Shown: positions 39,120 through 50,511 of the stretch, in pieces
Layout of the letters: every line of letters starts with the position of its first letter
Numbering within the stretch: position 1 is the first letter of the stretch
Source of the DNA: Fonsecaea monophora
Lineage: Eukaryota > Ascomycota > Eurotiomycetes > Chaetothyriales > Herpotrichiellaceae
Assembly (NCBI RefSeq): GCF_001642475.1
Contig: NW_019174092.1
Span: forward strand, 1-52,007
Direction of reading: 5' to 3'
Length of the DNA stretch: 52,007 nucleotides
Notes under the pieces: generated by a model
What the model saw: only the letters and a program-made list of their open reading frames with translations
What the model was told of the DNA's origin: nothing
Databases searched by the model: none
Program-made: the position numbers and the translations under genes

Positions 39120-41640
39120 GAGCATATGCTGCGCGTCAAGGGACTTGATACATTGAAAAGAACAGAGGCAAACATTGTCCGGAATATCCACGCCAACAGA
39201 GCACGGAGGCAGAAATTGGGGGGCCTGTCTCCAGGGCTGGGAGCTACAGGGAAATACATTGGGTGCGGTTGGGCTGGAGACGGGGTGATGGCAAGGCCAC
39301 CGGCTTGAGCCCAGGAAGGAAAGCTCCAGCGTGGAATGTCTACGGTCACTGTTTCAACAGAAACAGAAATTAATTGCACCATGGATGCGTGTGTTGGGGG
39401 TGACCAAATGTTTCAAGCATGTTGCATACATGCAGACGTGGCAAGGCCACGCAGATACATAGCTGTTTTCCATAGAGCTGATAGCCAACAAGGAGAAACA
39501 TTGAAATCCAGCCATCCTCCCTGCTTCCTTGATTCGTGAAGGTGTTGTGGTACCATCCAAACAAGGGTCTCACGTCGAAATGCCCATCCAGCAGAGCAGT
39601 CCTGGCCCACGGTGAGATGGTAAACGCGCCCAAAGGGCGCAGGCAGCACAGTGATTCCCGCTCGACGCCAGTTCCGATGTAGGCCAAGAGATGTCCCAGT
39701 ACCCGTCCGTGCCGGGGTCAGAAAAAACAAGTATGGATCCTGGCCCTTCATCAATCCTGGCTCTTCATGAATCCTGGCTCTTCATGTATCCTGGCTCTTT
39801 ACCAACCCATGGACACTCGTAGATGTGGTCTGTAGGTTTGACGGTTGGAAATTCCTTGTGGCTGTACATGTTTCCCCGGAACAAAGGACGGCAAGAAATC
39901 TCTGGCGAGAGAAGTGAGGAGGGGTCTCAGGCGGTATTTCTCGAAGCCTGATCCACAGCATGTTAGCCAGCAAACATTCGAAGGTGCAGAGACTGATTGA
40001 CACGAGGGGAGAGCTGGGAGTTGCTCACTTGGAGAGACTTGCGGGGAATCCAGGCCGGAACTGTGCTTGTCCAGAAGCTGGAGGATGAGATGGCGGACGA
40101 TGGTTTGGACATTCAAACTCGGCAAGATTGCAAGCCCCCAAAGCTAGCGCAGCCAGGGCAGTCAGCAACTTGTACGATCTTCTTGGGCACCAACATACCT
40201 TGTTCTTGAACTCGCATTGCATGATTCATCCCGACAGCCTGGATTCCACAGCTGTCAACAACATTGTAATTTCATGCCTTGGACTTTGTAGCTGAACTGT
40301 GATCCTTCTCGGGTTTCGTAACTCGTCACGTTGCCCTTTGAAACTGCGCGCTGCTGCACGCTGCATGTTGACGCTCCAAGCCAACTCAGCACCTTGAGCC
40401 ATGCAAGTTGCTTTTTGAAACCGCAAGACATTGAAACCCCATTCTTCCCTCGCTATCCGCGCCGCAGACCGCCAATCAACCCTGCAGTTCAGGATCAATC
40501 GTTGTAGCTGCATCTTGATCGAGATCCATGGAGGCAGAAGGATTCAATCTTCCACGCAAACTCGATGTATTTTGCCGGATGTCAGCTGAAGTCGAGACAG
40601 CTGAGTGAGAAATAAGTGAGAAAGAAGTGACAAGATTTTTGAAATCCATGAGATCTGACTGAGAAACAGTTGACAGCATGATTGAACCCCTCGAGCGGTT
40701 GCGTCATGGACATTTCCTGGTGCTTTGAACTGTATTTGATCCTGCTTGCTTATTCCCTTTGCCTGTTGAAACTCCGGCAGCAAGCCACCCACGCCAATTT
40801 GAGGGGGATAGTGCTGGAAGCTCGACAGAGAAGGATTCTGTTGGAATGCTGACAGGGAGCCTTGAGCGACTTGTTCAAGTTTTCTGCTTCTTCTCCTGCT
40901 TTGAACGAGTCGATTCTTCGTTCGCCCTCTTCAGCTGGCGGAGTTCCTCCTCTCACGTCGACCTTCTCTTGTAATTCGGTCAATCTGGGGACGTTGGGCT
41001 TGGGATACCTCAGCTGGCAGCACTCTGCGATGTCGTTGATGTTTTCTATCGCTCCTTGGACTCGTAAGGAGCCCAAAGGCGTCGCTAGATCGATCGTGTT
41101 TGGACACGCAGTCTGTTGGAATGTGAAAAGAGAGCCGTCCTGGCATGTTCAAAGGACTGCTGGAATTGCTGACAGGATAGACATAGGCCCCAAGTTCCAA
41201 GAAGCCTGTTGGGAGATCGACAGAGACGGATCTAGTTGGAAAGTTGATAGGCAAGCTGTCTGTTGGAAGTTGAAGTAGAGGGATCTTCCCAGGTTCCAAA
41301 GATCCTGTTGAATTGTCGACAAGAGCCGCCATCGGATGTCGTCCAGGATGATATATGTCTTTGTTAGGTGCTTAACTGGTGAACGACAGACACCGTGCAC
41401 TGCTTTTCGACTGCCATGAGACACATGCAGTGCGAATCTCTTTCAGGCGGATGGAATAATGCCACAATTCCGATCTCATTGTCATGCCCAACAGATCCGT
41501 CACATCTGAATCTGGACCACACCACATCCATGAACGCTCAAGTCAACGTCAATATCTCCATTACGATGGGACAGTCCACGCATCGGCAAGATCCATGGCA
41601 AAGGAGTTCGGATGAGAAGAGCAGACAATGAAATCCAGTC
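39120..41640. other. Region downstream of MAT1-1-1: coding-like remnants and degenerate repeats
   Basis: No intact gene. Minus-strand frames at 39799-40125 (SLNVQTIVRHLILQLLDKHS), 40476-40679 and 40750-41110 (GAIENINDIAECCQLRYPKP) have coding-like composition and follow one another, so they may be exons of a decayed gene convergent with MAT1-1-1. The families are not recognised. At 39737, 39754, 39771 and 39788 ATCCTGGCTCTTCATGA recurs with a 17-bp period. Between 40760 and 41320 CTGTTGGAAxxxTGACAG words recur about every 30-90 bp. No APN2, SLA2 or COX13 sequence is visible. Confidence 0.4.
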
Positions 41641-41650
41641 ATCCACCATG

Positions 41651-41682
41651 TGACGTAATGCGTGACGTAATGTGTGACGTAA
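41651..41682 (+). promoter_or_regulatory. Three TGACGTAA sites at 12-bp spacing
   Basis: TGACGTAA lies at 41651, 41663 and 41675 (units TGACGTAATGCG and TGACGTAATGTG). It matches the CRE/ATF-type bZIP core. No gene start is evident nearby, so this may be a chance minisatellite rather than a regulatory site. Confidence 0.4.
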
Positions 41683-41689
41683 TGGAGGT

Positions 41690-43955
41690 CAAGAATTCTG
41701 TCCGTGTGGTTACAAAAGGCCGTGTCCCTCGGCCGTCGACAGTTCTCTTCCTTCATCTGAAATGCAACTTGCCACGCGGCCCCGCCTTCGCTATCACTTG
41801 CCCCCTGCTGCCACCCGTTCTCCATTACTTGCCATCTGCGGCCGCCCGCTCTCTAGCACTGGCCACAGACGTCCCCCAGGGTGATGCATTTGTTGAGTTT
41901 TTGATTAGTGGACGATGACATCCTGGGCGACGCCCGTGGTAGGGCTCCGCTCTGTGGCGCCAGGATTCATCCAGTCGCTGCTATATTCGTACTGTTGTGA
42001 CCTGATGTTTGAATTCATCATTGAAGGATCGTAACGCCCAGTGTTGTCGAGTGTAGTGAAGCTCGGGAAGGACTCGTATTGTTTGAGCGGGGGCAACGAT
42101 GGATCGTTTGACCACTCCTTCATGCTTAGCATGTTGAGATGCTTGTTGTTGGAAATGCCTCGTAGGTCTGGTCGTATCTCTGGGAAGTATCAGTACTGGT
42201 AAATAATGCAGGTATGGTGGGATTCTGACTCACACTCGGAGAACATGTTGCCCGCAGGCAGTCACCCGCGGTGTATCAGTCGGTGAGTATACTTGGTTGA
42301 TAAGCATGAATAACTGATGGTACCAAAGTACTGTAGGAGTTCGACAGGGGATCCGTCCGTTGGAGGACGTGAAGGTTGGCTGGAGGACGTGAAAGTCAGT
42401 TAGATGTAGATAAAGAGGTGACTGGTAGACGCTGTGCACTTACTGTATATCATAGGTGTCGCCCAACAAGACAAAGGGTTTGGCGTCTGCTGGGTATTTG
42501 CTCTAGTCTTGATTGTGATGGAAGGGCCATCGCAAATATCGTTGTTACCACCACCCTCCCGTACTGAAGGGGTATTTGCTGCGCATCTGCGCTAGTCTTG
42601 ATTGTGATGGAAGGACCATTGTAAATGTCATCGTCACCACCACCCCGAGCTAGAGGAATCTTAGCTTCGAAACGTTTTGTCAATCAGGGAAAGTAAGGCG
42701 TACCCAACACTTGGGTGGCGGGAATGATGAATCTAGGGAAGTCATGGCGTTTAAGACCAGCGGATAGCTGTTGAGGTCAGCATACGATGTGACAGACAGA
42801 AAGGATTGCTTGAGGTGAAGCAGAGGTGTGAGGGTGAGGGTAAGTACGACGTCGTCCACAACGACACACAAGACAGAAAGAAAAAAAAAGGACAGAGGGC
42901 GTGGATGGTAACGACACTGACCTGCAATGCAACATTAAAAGAGGATAGAAGGCGTGATGTCGGCCCGGGGCCGACCCCTTGGTCAATCTTGCTGACGTTT
43001 CGGAACGCCAGGTAACATTGTTCAGGTAAGGATGGTTAAAATATTGGTCGTTAAGATATGCGTTGGTAATGATGAAGGGATTGTTATTAATATTCATGCT
43101 CCCAACAGCGGACTCTGCGAGTCCCGCAGGTAGAACGCACCATTGGCGTAAGGAGAGGGAACGAGGATAGAAGGTGTGTGAAGGTAAATGTGGGATTGAT
43201 TGTCTCATTAAGTACTATGGAAGTGCTGAAGCCACGTAATGGCCACGTAATGGCCGCGTGATAGGCCACGTAAAAGCTATGGAAGGCAAGTGCCACAGGT
43301 ACTGATGCAATCGCATGCGGTATTGAGGTGTTGCAGGCACCTGCCATGGAGAATCCACAACCAGGTGTCTGGCTTGGGGCGACAGTGCAGGAGACCATGA
43401 ACCCAGCCACGCTGGAAAGAGAAGGCTTGTCAATCTTGCTGACGTTCGGAACGTCAGCTTGGTAGCATTGAGAGACTTCGTACATTATGAGGCAGGGGTT
43501 GTTATTGATATTCATGCTCCATACAGCTGAATCTATGACTCCGCAGGTAGCTAACGTGATGGGTATTCCCTTTGGCCTTCAGGAATTCCTGAATGGTGTC
43601 ACCAGTGGCGTTTGGGAGTGCTTGCTCAGGAGCCATTTTCTCCCACTGGCTCCTCCTTGAGGGCATCTCGAGACCAACCATTCGTTTCCCCTTCTTGTGA
43701 CTCCCCCTTGAGAGCGTCTGCAAGATCAACGGTTCGTTTCTTCTTGTGACTCGTTGAATGGCAGGGTAATGCGGTAAACGACGTATGCGTACATGCGGTG
43801 GAATATTTGGCGCGACGTCTTCAGGGCGTCAATGATGGCCGATAGACCAGGTGCGAGGGAAACAATGTCTGCTGCTGATCGAGCTGCATCACGCTCCTTG
43901 TAGACCATGTCTAACAAGATGTGGATGGGTGAGAACCTTCTTGCGCTTGATACCA
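41690..43955. other. Unrecognised, duplicated remnants on the minus strand
   Basis: Minus-strand frames at 41905-42132 (MLSMKEWSNDPSLPPLKQYE), 42450-42683 and 42680-42871 look coding-like. A stretch around 42500-42650 is a decayed tandem duplication: GGTGGTGGTGACGATGACAT and GGTGGTGGTAACAACGATAT, each followed by CCTTCCATCACAATCAAGAC. Another duplication pairs 43040-43100 and 43440-43520 (ATGAATATYAATAACAAYCC, GTCAGCAAGATTGAC). No family is recognised and no HMG-box (MAT1-2-1) motif is present. Confidence 0.4.
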
Positions 43956-43959
43956 ACTG

Positions 43960-45130
43960 GGCTGGAAGTGCTCCGGGGCGGTGGAATTACCGTACTAGTT
44001 GGACAAGTTATGCTCCAGCTGGTCAACGAGTGGACGAGGGTCAATGATCTAGGCGTACGCCTACTAGCACTGATGTGTGGCTCGGACTCGAGGCGTTCAG
44101 ACTTCATGACACGCTCGAGTTCGACTTGGTGGGCTTGAAGCCGGTATGGCTCAATCTTTGGCTTAAGCTGGTCCGTGGTAATCTTGAGGTTCCGGATGAA
44201 TGCAGCCAGCTTAAATAAGATCTTGCTGTCCATGGGAGAGTCTAGCTTTATCCGCAGGCCGTCTTTACCCGTCTTTACCCACAAGCCTTTGAGGGACTGT
44301 TTGTCGGAGGATGTGCATCTTCACATTCGGTCCTGACGTCAGTCAGTCCCAGACATTCTGCGTAGAGATATCTATCTTTATGTCTTTGCTTCTTTTTTTA
44401 TTTTGACCAATCTAAGGCACGAAGCTGTCGCGAGACCTGGCTGCTTCCAGGTCGGCCATTTTGTCATTCAGTGCCTCGCGAAGGTGTTTGGCATCATCGC
44501 TGGTCTTCCAGGTTGGAAATGCTCCGAGGTGGTAAGTTCAGTGTACTAGTTGGATAAGTTATACTCCAACTGGTCAACGAGTAGACGATGGTCAATGACC
44601 TGGGCGTACGCCCAACTGGGACTGATGTGCCACCCGGTGCGCTCGCAACCGGCACAGCTCTATCTTTGGCTTCAGCTGGTCCCACTCGGTCTGTGGGTTC
44701 CGTCGCAATCTTGAGATTGCGGACGAATGCAGCCATCTTCCATAAGATTCTGCTGTCTGTGGGAGAGTTCAGTTCTGCGGTACGTGCTTGATCTTAAGTA
44801 GTCGATTCTCTTTTGTCGCCAAGCTTTACCCGCAGGCCGTCTTTACCCGTCTTTATCCGCGCCGTTGATGGGCTGTTTGTTGGAGGATGTGCATCTTCGC
44901 ACTGGGTCCTGATGTCATTCAGTTCTGACGTCATTCAGTCCCAGACATTCTAGGGTGCAGAGATATCTGTCTTTGTGTCTTTATTTCTTTGTTTCTTTTG
45001 ACCAATCTGAGGCACGAAGCTGTCGCGAGATCTGGCTGCTTCCAGGTTGACCATTTGTCATTCAGTCCCTCGCGAAGGTGTTTGCATCGCTGGTCTTCCA
45101 GGTTGGAAATGCTCCGAGACAGGAGCAAGG
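43960..45130 (-). repeat. Tandem duplication, units of about 550 and 590 bp
   Basis: Unit anchors GCTCCG recur at 43971, 44521 and 45109. Both units share GTACTAGTTGGAYAAGTTAT, CCTGGGCGTACGCC-like sequence, CCGCAGGCCGTCTTTACCCG and AGGCACGAAGCTGTCGCGAG. In one minus-strand frame each unit encodes AAFIRNLKITT or AAFVRNLKIAT, so a short gene piece was copied. Identity is roughly 80-90% and indels are frequent. The piece itself is not recognised. Confidence 0.8.
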
Positions 45131-46240
45131 GAGGTGGGATAGGCAGTATCAGGGGATGTGCACCAGCAGGTGAATGAACAAGGCGTGCTCGCGGAGACTG
45201 TAGCCTCTAAGAGGCAATGGGCAACGCCAGTGGCAAAGGCTTTATTGGTGGGGGCGATGTCTTGTTCAATGACATCCAGGAGGGAAGAGATGCTAATGGA
45301 TCTTTGTTTCTGTTGAGAACGAGTACATTGGAGGACGCCCCCGACACGTCTCCCTCCGTTATGCAACTCTTGAATAATTCCTGCAAGCATGCGATTTCGT
45401 GCTCGCCGTCTTTGATGCGATGCTTGTCTAGCGAGTAGATCACCTTTTGACTTGTGATGAGTATACAGCCCTCCTTTAGTCGGTGATTCGCCAGTTACCT
45501 CTGGGCTGAGACTCAGCCAGCGTCGACAATCTTCTGACCTTGAACCTCGTTTGTGGTGGATCCAAGTCAATGTCGGCCATATCGCCAGAAGTTCATGGAC
45601 ATTTGGTGTTGGATCGGGTATATTTGGTCGACTCTGAGGTCAAGAGTCGGCTGGTTGACTGTGGTAGGTCTGTCAAGAGAAGATGAGGCGCGAAGCTGCT
45701 GCCCCCTTTCCCCCCCAAGCCGGTGGCGACTCGTAAAAAACTTTTGAGTAGTACAGTGCTTCTTGGCCTTCTTCGCCTTCGATCCCGTCGTCATTCAGTC
45801 CTAGACACTCAATATGTCTATCGAGAAGAGCCGGTTTTCCCTGGTCAGGTACATAACTGTCAGAAATTTCCAGAATGCGACTGAATCGCTTCATACTCTG
45901 CGACGACGTTAAAATTGAACGAAGGTAATTAATTCCCACTGAGAGTGAGCCCGTTGAACGCCACGCAATGCTGGTTGGTAGTTTTCGTCACAATGCGGAT
46001 CTCCATATTCCATCAATCCAGATATGGAAGGCTTGTGGTCAAATACAGGCGAATGGACTCGGGCAGCAAGAGTTGATCACGCGGGCTTCGGCTTGTGTTT
46101 GGAAAGAACGCACCCGAGTGACTTGAGCCACACGTTCGACGTGAGGTGGTCGACGTCTGAGAATTATCTTTTTCGTCTTTCGATCGTCGATCGAGGTGGT
46201 CCTGCTCGGAAGGAGGAGGTCTCTCAATCACCTAGTGGCT
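45131..46240. other. Unrecognised coding-like remnants
   Basis: Minus-strand frames at 45207-45443 (IYSLDKHRIKDGEHEIACLQ) and 45673-45939 (SMKRFSRILEISDSYVPDQG) look coding-like but are split by stops and have no known family. No RNA gene or transposon domain is seen. Confidence 0.35.
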
Positions 46241-46259
46241 CCAAGGAGTAAGTCGCTCC

Positions 46260-46997
46260 TCAACGGCGTCCAGCGCCTTGAGTAAATGTAGGTCCGGGTG
46301 TCTGCTGCGTCCAGCGCCTTGAGTAATTATAGGTTTGAGTATCGATGGCGTTCCAGCGCCTCGAGTAATTGTAAGTATGGGTGTCGGCGGCGTCCAGCGC
46401 CTCAAGGGACTTGAAGTCCGGATGCTCTTCAACGGTATCCAGCCGAGAGAAGTGCAGATCGATGTCGACACCTTCAACAAATCCCAATACTTTTCCTCGA
46501 TAGCGAGGATCATGAGGATAGGTGAAGGTCGGGGGGTAGAAGTGAGTTGTAGTAGGAGGCCGGGAACGATCCCAGCCTCCAAGGAATCTGGGGACCAGGG
46601 ACAATATCCCCTCGGGCGATACAGCGGGCTCTGCCGCCGCCTCGGCCACCTTCTGTGGATCGGGTATGTAACCTGTGGAAGATTCGAAGACGGTGACGTT
46701 GAAGAATGACTCCTCCTCGCCGGCACCTGTGGGCCGATCAATCACCGCGCGGGTGTTGATTCCGGTTGTCGAGGTACGGCAGTTGTAGCAACCACGGTAT
46801 GTGGTGAAAAGTGAATTGTCCCTCGGGTCGACCACGAAGACGACATTTCCCGATGCCGACGATAGCCTGAACTTTACTCTCACGATCGAACCAGATAAAA
46901 GGCATGTACAAGAGTGGTAGCTTCGTTCAACTTTGCCATCAACCAGAACTTCCGGCACGATCCGCCAAAGGTCAAATGTACCCAGAAGATCTATCAT
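46260..46997 (-). CDS. 245-codon ORF, unknown function, repeat tail
   Basis: The frame starts with an ATG at 46997 and is uninterrupted. The first 150 residues look like real protein, with LLSGSIVRVKFRLSSASGNV, a GCYNC pair and an acidic GEEESFFNVTVFESS segment. The last 45 residues come from a 45-bp minisatellite at 46264-46420 (SLEALDAADTHTYNYSRRW units). No domain is recognised. It may be a C-terminally replaced or decaying gene; codon choice appears normal by eye. Confidence 0.4.
   Translation of the reverse strand: MIDLLGTFDLWRIVPEVLVDGKVERSYHSCTCLLSGSIVRVKFRLSSASGNVVFVVDPRDNSLFTTYRGCYNCRTSTTGINTRAVIDRPTGAGEEESFFNVTVFESSTGYIPDPQKVAEAAAEPAVSPEGILSLVPRFLGGWDRSRPPTTTHFYPPTFTYPHDPRYRGKVLGFVEGVDIDLHFSRLDTVEEHPDFKSLEALDAADTHTYNYSRRWNAIDTQTYNYSRRWTQQTPGPTFTQGAGRR
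46264..46420 (-). repeat. Minisatellite of about 45-50 bp, 4 units
   Basis: GCGTCCAGCGCCTTGAGTAA-like words recur at about 46267, 46309, 46351 and 46393, each followed by a diverged tail with TGTAGGTCCGGGTGTC or ATTATAGGTTTGAGTATC. The array forms the 3' end of the ORF at 46260-46997. Confidence 0.8.
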
Positions 46998-47104
46998 CTA
47001 ATCCTCCTGTTCAGCTCCGACGGTCTCCTGCTCTTGAATTTCGTTTGTGGTGGGTCCGAGTCAACATTAGCAATTCGCCAGTTGTCTCTGGCGCCACCTC
47101 ACTA

Positions 47105-47330
47105 GGTGTTGACCCCCGTTGTCGACAGGCGGTATTTGGTGCAAAGGGTCGCCGCAGTTGTAGCAACCACCGTCCATGATGTTGACTGACGTTGTCAACG
47201 ACGTTGTCAGAGGGCGGTACCGCAGTTGTAACAGCGGCGGCCCATGGCGTTGACCCGCTTTGTCGGCCGGCGGTGCCTGATGCGATGAATCCCGCAGGTA
47301 TAGCAGCCTCTGTCCATGATGTTGGACGGT
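47105..47330 (-). repeat. About 70-bp tandem units containing a CYNCG-like word
   Basis: Three units each read GTTGA(C)..(G)TTGTCGRC.GGCGGT, then GCAGTTGTAGCAACC-like and CCATGATGTT. On the minus strand one unit reads MDGGCYNCGDPLHQIPPVD, reminiscent of a CCHC zinc knuckle without its last cysteine; the other units are out of frame. A related GCYNC word occurs in the ORF at 46260-46997. Confidence 0.6.
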
Positions 47331-49626
47331 GGATGTGAGGGTGTGTTCAAGGATGGAGAGAACCAAGGCCATGGTTTTGAGTCAAAGGACCTAGTAGTGC
47401 ACAGTGAAGCATTAGTTTATGTGAAGTGCAGCAGCTAGTGACGGTGAGACTGAGAGAGGTGCAGAGGAGGAAAAGGACTCACTTTGTCGATGGGCATTGA
47501 AACATTTTGCTGTCTGGACAATGACATGAAGCATCCAGAGGGAGATGTACACAAAGGAAAAGGATACACAAAGGGAGGCCGAATGTGCTGAGGCATGCAG
47601 AGATGCAGCGGTGCGGAAAAGAGGGAGAGTGGGAGAGATGCAGCAGAGAGAGAAGTGCAGAGGTGCAGCAGGAAAGAAAAAGACTCGCTTTGTTGACAAA
47701 CAACCTGGAAGAACCACTGTTGATGCAACCACGACAACAAACACTGACGTATGTTGGTCGTTGCTTGTGCATTCACAGCCTGATGCAAACAAGCTTTCTT
47801 GTGCAGACTCCGGATAGGTGGATGAGTGGGTGGGTGGGTCCGCGGGTCAAGCTTTCTCCGACCCCTAAATCACGTGCGGGGAACGACATGTTCGGAGATA
47901 GTCGGGGCATCCAGAGCTGCTCGGGGTTACCCGGAGTTACTCCGCATTAACTCCGTGGCTCCGGATTTAACTCCGGAACCATGCGCGGGGACACGCGGGT
48001 CGAGCTCTGTCAGACATGGTCGAGTCAGCACCTGCGACAAGAACGCGACACGGATTCACGTGAAGTCGTACCAAACGTCGTACCAAAGTGGCGTTCTTTG
48101 TGTAACCCTGTACAACGTCGTCGCTGTGAGGAAGCTGGAGACACAAAGCCAAAGAGACGGACACCCAGATGCAGAGATTGGGAAAGAGACAGACAAAGAA
48201 ATGCAGGCGCAGAGACGCGTCAGAAGGCCAGGAGTTCACGTCAAGATACGCAGACATACAGACATTGTCTTTGACCCTCGCAACTTTCTTCAGTGTTGTC
48301 ATCATGGTAGATGACACGAATGCAGATACGCAAATGCAGACGTGGAAACACCGACACGGAGATACAGACACAGTTGCAGACACAGATGCGGAGACATAGG
48401 AGAAACAGAGACAGAGACAGAGACAGACGCAGGCAAACAGACATCAGGAGGTGAGGAGTTGAGGAGTTCAGGATCTCAGGGAAAGGCGTACAGATGTGAC
48501 ATATATGATGTCTGTTTCGCAACGTCCTCCAACATGGTCCTGATTCTGTGTTTTCCTTCATCCCCGTCGTTGTGAGGATTTTCAGAAGCAGAATCAACAA
48601 TGCACACAAAAATGTGGAGATATGAGTCCATTGTTTTGGTCCTCGCAACATCCTTCAACATCACCGTCGCGAGGAGATGGAGATACAGAGGCACTTACCC
48701 CCTTTTGCCTGCAGTGTGGCCTCATCTTTGCTGCCGCCTGACATCACCGTGGTGAAAGGTCGCAGAGACACAGACAGCTGTGCCCTTTTTTCGACAGAGT
48801 CCGGGAACCCAGGGAAAAGGTACAGATAGGATAGAATGTCTTGACGATGCAATTTCCTTGATCATCATCTTTTGACATGGTCGTCGTGAAACTTTGTAGA
48901 TGTCGGCGAACTAGCTCCGGTGTTGCAGATGACTCCCCCACCTTCTGGCAGCGGACTCGACTCTCGGGCAACAAGGACGGGTCAACACCCCATACCAAGT
49001 CGTGCATCTATGACGTACACGGCATTGACCTAGCAACCATTGTTTCCTTGGCCGTTCTCGTGGTGAAAAGTTGTAGATATCGAGGCAATCACCTCGTCTT
49101 CTGCAGAAAATTCTTCTCTTTTCTCTACGGAGTTCTCTATCGGTGCCTCGTTATCTACGCAGCGGCCGGGGCGCGTCCGCGATTGGTGTTTAGCTACGAC
49201 CTGCACTACTTTGACGGCTTCAACCTCATTATTGTTCTCGTGAGGGTGTTGCTGGTACAGAGGCATTTACCACCCTTTTCCTCCAGCGAACCTTTTCCTT
49301 TTCTTGCAGAATACGCGCTCTTTGTTGTAGAATCTTCTCCTTTTATTTGTCGAAGACTCTCCTTTTCTCTGTCGAAGACTCCTTTTCTCTGTCGAAGACT
49401 CTCCTTTTCTCTGCAAAGTCTTTTTTTCTACGCGGCAACAAGGCATTCCATGGGATTGCCTGAAGACGAGTGTGTGTGTGGCGTGCCATCTTGGATATAT
49501 CTTCATTTACAACATCGTGGTGCAAGATTATATACAGAGGCAGCTGGATCCTTTTCTGCAAGTGTATTCTCCTTTTTCTACAAAAGAATCTTCTCTTTTC
49601 TGCAGAAAACTCTCCCTCTTCTACAT

Positions 49627-49748
49627 CCTTTTGATACGGAGTCTTCTACTTTTGTCTGCGGATGTCTCTACTTCTGTAGATTATTCCCCTTTTGATACAG
49701 AGTCTTCTACCTTTGTCTGCGGATGTCTCTACTTCTGTAGAGTATTCC
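49627..49748 (+). repeat. 61-bp tandem duplication
   Basis: Two units start at 49627 and 49688 with CCTTTTGATAC(G/A)GAGTCTT and share TTTGTCTGCGGATGTCTCTA. They differ at a handful of bases. Confidence 0.9.
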
Positions 49749-49780
49749 CCTTTTGGATTGGCAGAGTACTCGAGGAGTTT

Positions 49781-49900
49781 TTCTTGTTTCTACTCCTCCA
49801 TTATCTACATGGTATATATCTTCCTGTTTCTACTCCTCCATTATCTACATGGTATATATCTTCTTGTTTCTACTCCTCCATTATCTACATGGTATATATC
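49781..49900 (+). repeat. 40-bp tandem repeat, 3 copies
   Basis: Units start at 49781, 49821 and 49861 with TTCYTGTTTCTACTCCTCCA and end with ACATGGTATATATC, nearly identical; a broken fourth begins at 49901. The near identity suggests recent expansion. Confidence 0.95.
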
Positions 49901-50394
49901 TTCTGCGTTCTACAGGTTCGCCTTCTCTTTTCGGAGCATATCCCCCCCCTTTTGCTACAGAATGCTCTTCCTTTCTACAGACTTACCACTCTGCGCGACA
50001 GGGACCCGTCATGGACCACCCGCAGTGACCCCGGGCAGACGTGACGGGGACGGTCCTGACTTTTGAACCCGGTTGTGAGCACGGTGCAGAGCAGGGGAAG
50101 CCGCCTCCCACCGTTCTCTGCGCGCTCCTCGGTCAAATGGTCTCTTCTCTGGTTTCCTTTCCCCCTTTTCTCTCTCTCTCTCAGGGACGCACCAGTTGAA
50201 CTTTACAGACACGAGTGTTTTCTGAATTCCTTGTCTTGTGTTTTGAGAACTCTATACTCAGAATTGAGTGAGTTTCTTTGCTTTGTTCACGTTGTTAAAT
50301 CATCTCTCCAGAGTTGTTAGCCCGAAGTCATTGCTCTTCTAGCAAGCATTCAGATCTCGGCAGGACAAGTGAACATCTCTCCACCCACCAGGCC

Positions 50395-50443
50395 GTAAGT
50401 ACTGCTCCTCGTGCACCTCGTCTTACTCTAACCTTCATTTAGG
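50395..50443 (+). other. Probable 5'UTR intron of the macrodomain gene
   Basis: GTAAGT at 50395 and ATTTAG ending at 50443 bound a 49-bp candidate intron with a TCTAAC branch site. It lies 68 bp before the ATG at 50512. It has no TGTTACA motif. Confidence 0.45.
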
Positions 50444-50511
50444 ACAGTTCGACACTATTGTCCTTTTGCTTTCCGTCAACCTACAACCTCTACACATCTT
50501 TCATCACCACA

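Larger units (their letters stand above)
47400..50390. other. Three-kb repeat-rich stretch without gene
   Basis: 47440-47660 is AG-rich (GAGAGAG, GCAGAGGTGC). 47890-47975 has repeated ACTCCG words. 48160-48430 contains GAGACAGAGACAGAGACAGA runs. 49350-49420 repeats CTTTTCTCTGTCGAAGACTC. Long open frames here (for example the 272-codon plus-strand frame from 48877) are made of these repeats and overlap equally long antisense frames, so none is called as a gene. Confidence 0.6.

Noticed and set aside
41905..43208. Possible MAT1-2-1 remnant to the right of MAT1-1-1
   Set aside because: No HMG-box motif appears on either strand; the peptides there match nothing recognisable.
48877..49695. 272-codon open frame on the plus strand
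   Set aside because: It consists of CTTTTCTCTG-type repeats and hydrophobic low-complexity sequence, overlaps antisense frames and has no motif.
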